From an uncultured Roseburia sp. (GTDB lineage Bacteria > Bacillota > Clostridia > Lachnospirales > Lachnospiraceae), in NCBI GenBank assembly GCA_934317215.1, contig CAKREH010000033.1, forward strand, positions 1-35,444: a stretch of 35,444 nt of DNA, in the 5' to 3' direction. This document shows, piece after piece, positions 33,135 to 35,444 of this stretch. The position numbers were made by a program, and so were the translations under genes. The number at the start of each line of letters is the position of its first letter. The first letter of the stretch is position 1. A model generated the notes under the pieces. The model was not told the DNA's origin and ran no database searches. It saw only the letters and a list, made by a program, of their open reading frames with translations.

Positions 33135-34938
33135 ATAATAGCTCTATCGCGCGTTTTCCTTTTTCCTCCCCCGCAGCACCGGAAAGAACTGCCCATGTAT
33201 TGGATTCGAGATGCACTTTTCCCTCCTCATCCTGCATGGTTCCGATCTTTCTTCCGTTTTTGGTGATACCGCGGATAAACCACTCCTGATCCCAGATCAC
33301 ATCATCACAGACTTTCTGGATTTTTTCAAGCATCGCCGTATATTTCTCCACATCCTCATTTCTTCCCAGATATTCCGCAAGTTCTAAGAAATTCCGGATT
33401 GCCCAGAAATGTAAAAATGTGACCATGGCACTCTCGCCGCCGCCTAAGTTCAGGCAGTCGTTCCAGTCGGCACGCAGTCCCTTGCAGATCCCGTTTGCCC
33501 CAACTTCTTCTGCAGAAAAATCAAGGATTTTTTTCATATGCTCATATACGGTCGATTCCCCGCCGTCCGCATAAGTCACGATCTCATCCACAAAACTGAT
33601 CTCACCGGTCTCTTTTATGTACTCTGTGATGGATGGCACCAGCCAGAGTGCATCATCCGAACAGGCATCCTCGATCCCGTGTACGATATCCTTCTGATTC
33701 ATCGACGGGATGACGGTCGGTGATTTAAACGGCTTTTTCTTTTCTTTTTTCTCGTCCTCCGGCTCAAACCACTCCGGCTGGAACAGATGAAGTCCGTACC
33801 CCTTTGATGTCAGTCCGCGCAAAAGCTCCACGATCCTCTGTCTGCATTTTTCCGGATTAGAATGCGGGATCGTCATGGCATCCTGTGCCGTATCCCGGTA
33901 GCCAAGTCCTGTTCTTCCACCGACCTCAATGAATGATGCAAACCGGGAAAACATGATATTTACTTCCGCCTGATAAAGATTCCAGGTATTGATCATCGTA
34001 TTCATGCCATCGTTTGGCGTGTTGATCTGTAATTTCTGAAACTTCTGATCCCAGTATGCGGCAAGCTGCTCGTACACATGATCCACATTGTGCGGATTGC
34101 TATATTTTTCCCGGATCTGTTTTCCCTTTTCGCGGTTTCCCTCGCCGAGCATAAATATAAGACGTACTTCCTCGCCCGGTTCTAATACCAGCTCTTTTTG
34201 AAGGCTTCCACAGTGATTATTTCCAAGTTCCGTCGATCCGCTGCATGCCCCTGTTTCCACAGCGACCGGATTGTCTTCCGTCCGGTATGCGCCGATAAAT
34301 TTATCGCGCACACAATCATAACCGTCCGGGTTAAAGTTTGCAGTAAAATACTGGTAACCGAACTCCTCATAAAACAGATCATGCTCGATCACTCCGTCCT
34401 CATAGGATGATCCCGCACAGTAAAGGCTCATCTGGAAGTTCTGATTGTCGATCATGATATGATGGAACGAAAATTCACAGTAAGAAAATACCGAAAGTTT
34501 CCGTTTCACCTTCGTAGTATTTCTCAGTTTTACATCCCAAAGCTCCACATCATCATCCATTGGAACGACCAGTGTCTGTTCGGCTTTGATCCCCTTATAA
34601 TCACACTCGTATACCGAGTAGCTCATTCCGTGGCGGCAGGTATATTTTGCCTGGTTTAGCGGCTTTCCAACCGGCTGCCACGAAATGCTCCAGTAATCCC
34701 CGTCTTCATTATCCCTGATATAAACATAATGTCCCGGCCGGTCCATCGGAACGGCATTGCCCCGGAATCTCGTTACCCTGTGATATTCCGGGGACTGGTA
34801 AAACATGTAGCCTCCTGCTGTATGGTTGACCACGACGCAGGTATCTTTCACCCCAAGATAATTTGTCCACGATACCGGCAGATCGATGCGGTCGATTACA
34901 TACTCTCTTTTTTTATTATCAAAATGTCCGTACTGCAC
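33133..34938 (-). pseudogene. GH94 disaccharide phosphorylase, C-terminally truncated
   Basis: A 601-residue frame starting with GTG (34938; AGGAG upstream). It matches the GH94 family, which splits beta-linked disaccharides with phosphate; the N-terminus (MQYGHFDNKKREYVIDRIDL, DRPGHYVYIRDNEDGDYWSI, SWQPVGKPL) is closer to chitobiose-type than to classical cellobiose phosphorylases as I recall them. The catalytic-acid region LRADWNDCLNLGGGES is present. Members are usually about 800 residues; this frame stops at KGKRAIELL, losing about 200 residues including part of the catalytic barrel and the phosphate-site region. Activity is unlikely. It once fed on sugars imported by the adjacent ABC system. 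Confidence 0.8.
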
Positions 34939-35016
34939 CCCAAAAAATCTCCTTTCTCCCTGTCAGGACTTAGCATTTATAAAACTCATAACCAAGTTTC
35001 CCTTTGTTATGACTTT

Positions 35017-35061
35017 ATTATAGATTTTGTGGTACCAAAACGGTATTGCCAGGTATGGCAT
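35017..35061 (-). promoter_or_regulatory. Promoter/operator region of the GH94 gene
   Basis: Minus-strand TATAAT (35022-35017) lies about 80 nt before the GTG start; the -35 is weak. Just upstream of the -10 is the palindrome TGGTACCA (35030-35037), flanked by TTTTG and AAAAC. Further up, TGCCA-GGTA-TGGCA (35047-35060) is a second inverted repeat. Either may bind a sugar regulator. Confidence 0.4.
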
Positions 35062-35135
35062 AATTTGTTTATTATTGTCCGTTATCACAGGGGACGATTT
35101 GGGACAAAAAACGAAAGAATCAAGGAGGAGGCAGT

Positions 35136-35403
35136 ATGATAAAACGTTTTCAGAAAGTATCTGGAAAAAATATTGAAAGAATCATCGGTCAGGACCGGTT
35201 CGCTTATGCCCATTCGGATACCAATGACTTTTATGACCTGATCGAATGGTCAAAATCCGGCGGATATCAGGGTTCGGTCATTCTGTTTTTTTGATTTTGA
35301 ATCCTGGGTAGAAAAAGGCTGGGATGACGAAAATGACTGTGCCACAGACAGTTATGATCTTTACTATAAAGATTCGGGTGTCAAAAGGTGGTTCATAACT
35401 TAG
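35136..35403 (+). pseudogene. Small hypothetical gene with a frameshift
   Basis: AAGGAGGAGG before ATG 35136 starts a frame encoding IKRFQKVSGKNIERIIGQDR, FAYAHSDTNDFYDLIEWSKS and GYQGSVILFF, stopping at 35294. The stop follows a run of seven T (35286-35292). Removing one T restores DFESWVEKGWDDENDCATDS and YDLYYKDSGVKRWFIT to a TAG at 35401-35403 (88 residues). The C-terminal end runs into the 58-bp repeat. It resembles the start of a longer Lachnospiraceae hypothetical protein as I recall, so an internal deletion may accompany the frameshift. The function is unknown. Confidence 0.6.
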
Positions 35404-35428
35404 CGATTGTCAAATTGCACAAAGCCGA
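35371..35428 (-). repeat. 58-bp two-block interspersed repeat, copy B
   Basis: Inverted copy of 19936-19993. The 23-base block lies at 35371-35393 (identical) and the 21-base block at 35408-35428 (one mismatch), separated by 14 unrelated bases. The flanking ACAAA / TTTTTGT can pair as in copy A. The element begins inside the frameshifted small gene, whose apparent C-terminus it supplies. Confidence 0.8.
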
Positions 35429-35444
35429 GACTGTTTTTGTGACT

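Noticed and set aside
35280..35300. Programmed -1 or +1 frameshift at the seven-T run
   Set aside because: No slippery heptamer with a downstream pseudoknot is evident, and the neighbouring genes are decayed, so simple mutation or a sequencing error in a homopolymer is likelier.

Overview
The window looks like chromosome of a gut Firmicute of the Lachnospiraceae, most likely Roseburia or Agathobacter. This is inferred from family content and moderate-to-low GC: a DUF4317 protein, an ECF sigma/RsiV pair, a PadR-linked FtsW-like protein, paired KdgK-type kinases, strong AGGAGG ribosome sites and clean sigma-A promoters. No rRNA, tRNA, complete insertion sequence or CRISPR array was found.

Layout. 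1-353: tandem repeat with a strong hairpin, then an ECF-type promoter. 354-4002 (+): ECF sigma factor, RsiV-like anti-sigma, MBOAT O-acyltransferase and SGNH hydrolase-like protein, tightly spaced; this resembles the sigV-rsiV-oatA lysozyme-response operon with a two-gene acetylation module in place of OatA. 4117-5373 (+): DUF4317 protein. 5574-14403 (-): surface-glycan cluster with an ABC-2 permease (Wzm), an ATPase with a C-terminal extension (Wzt), a methyltransferase-kinase fusion and two tandem-domain GT2 glycosyltransferases. This combination recalls ABC-exported O antigens whose chains are capped by WbdD. 14522-17296 (-): two paralogous secreted proteins (InlB-type repeat, FN3, lectin-like C-terminus), each with its own promoter. 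17532-19919: two divergent PfkB sugar kinases (one KdgK) around a region of TGAAAC/GTTTCA palindromes. 20108-22966 (-): M19 dipeptidase, FtsW/RodA-like membrane protein and its PadR regulator with a double operator.

23390-25818 (-) is a decayed patch. Remnants of a PD-(D/E)XK transposase-family nuclease, a LysR regulator, metE and metF are joined by internal deletions. 26227-32444 is intact again: glycogen phosphorylase, AraC regulator, PAS-GGDEF-EAL protein overlapping the AraC gene tail to tail, and a PAP2 phosphatase with a signal peptidase II-like protein. 32434-35403 is a second decayed patch: a two-component regulator fragment, a sugar ABC permease with an internal deletion, a C-terminally truncated GH94 phosphorylase and a frameshifted small gene. 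A 58-bp two-block repeat occurs at 19936-19993 and, inverted, at 35371-35428.

Best candidates for new biology are the sigV-type operon with an MBOAT/SGNH output, the Gram-positive Wzm/Wzt plus WbdD-like cluster, the 58-bp repeat, and the two deletion-scarred patches. Function calls rest on motif reading and remembered family features; no searches were run.
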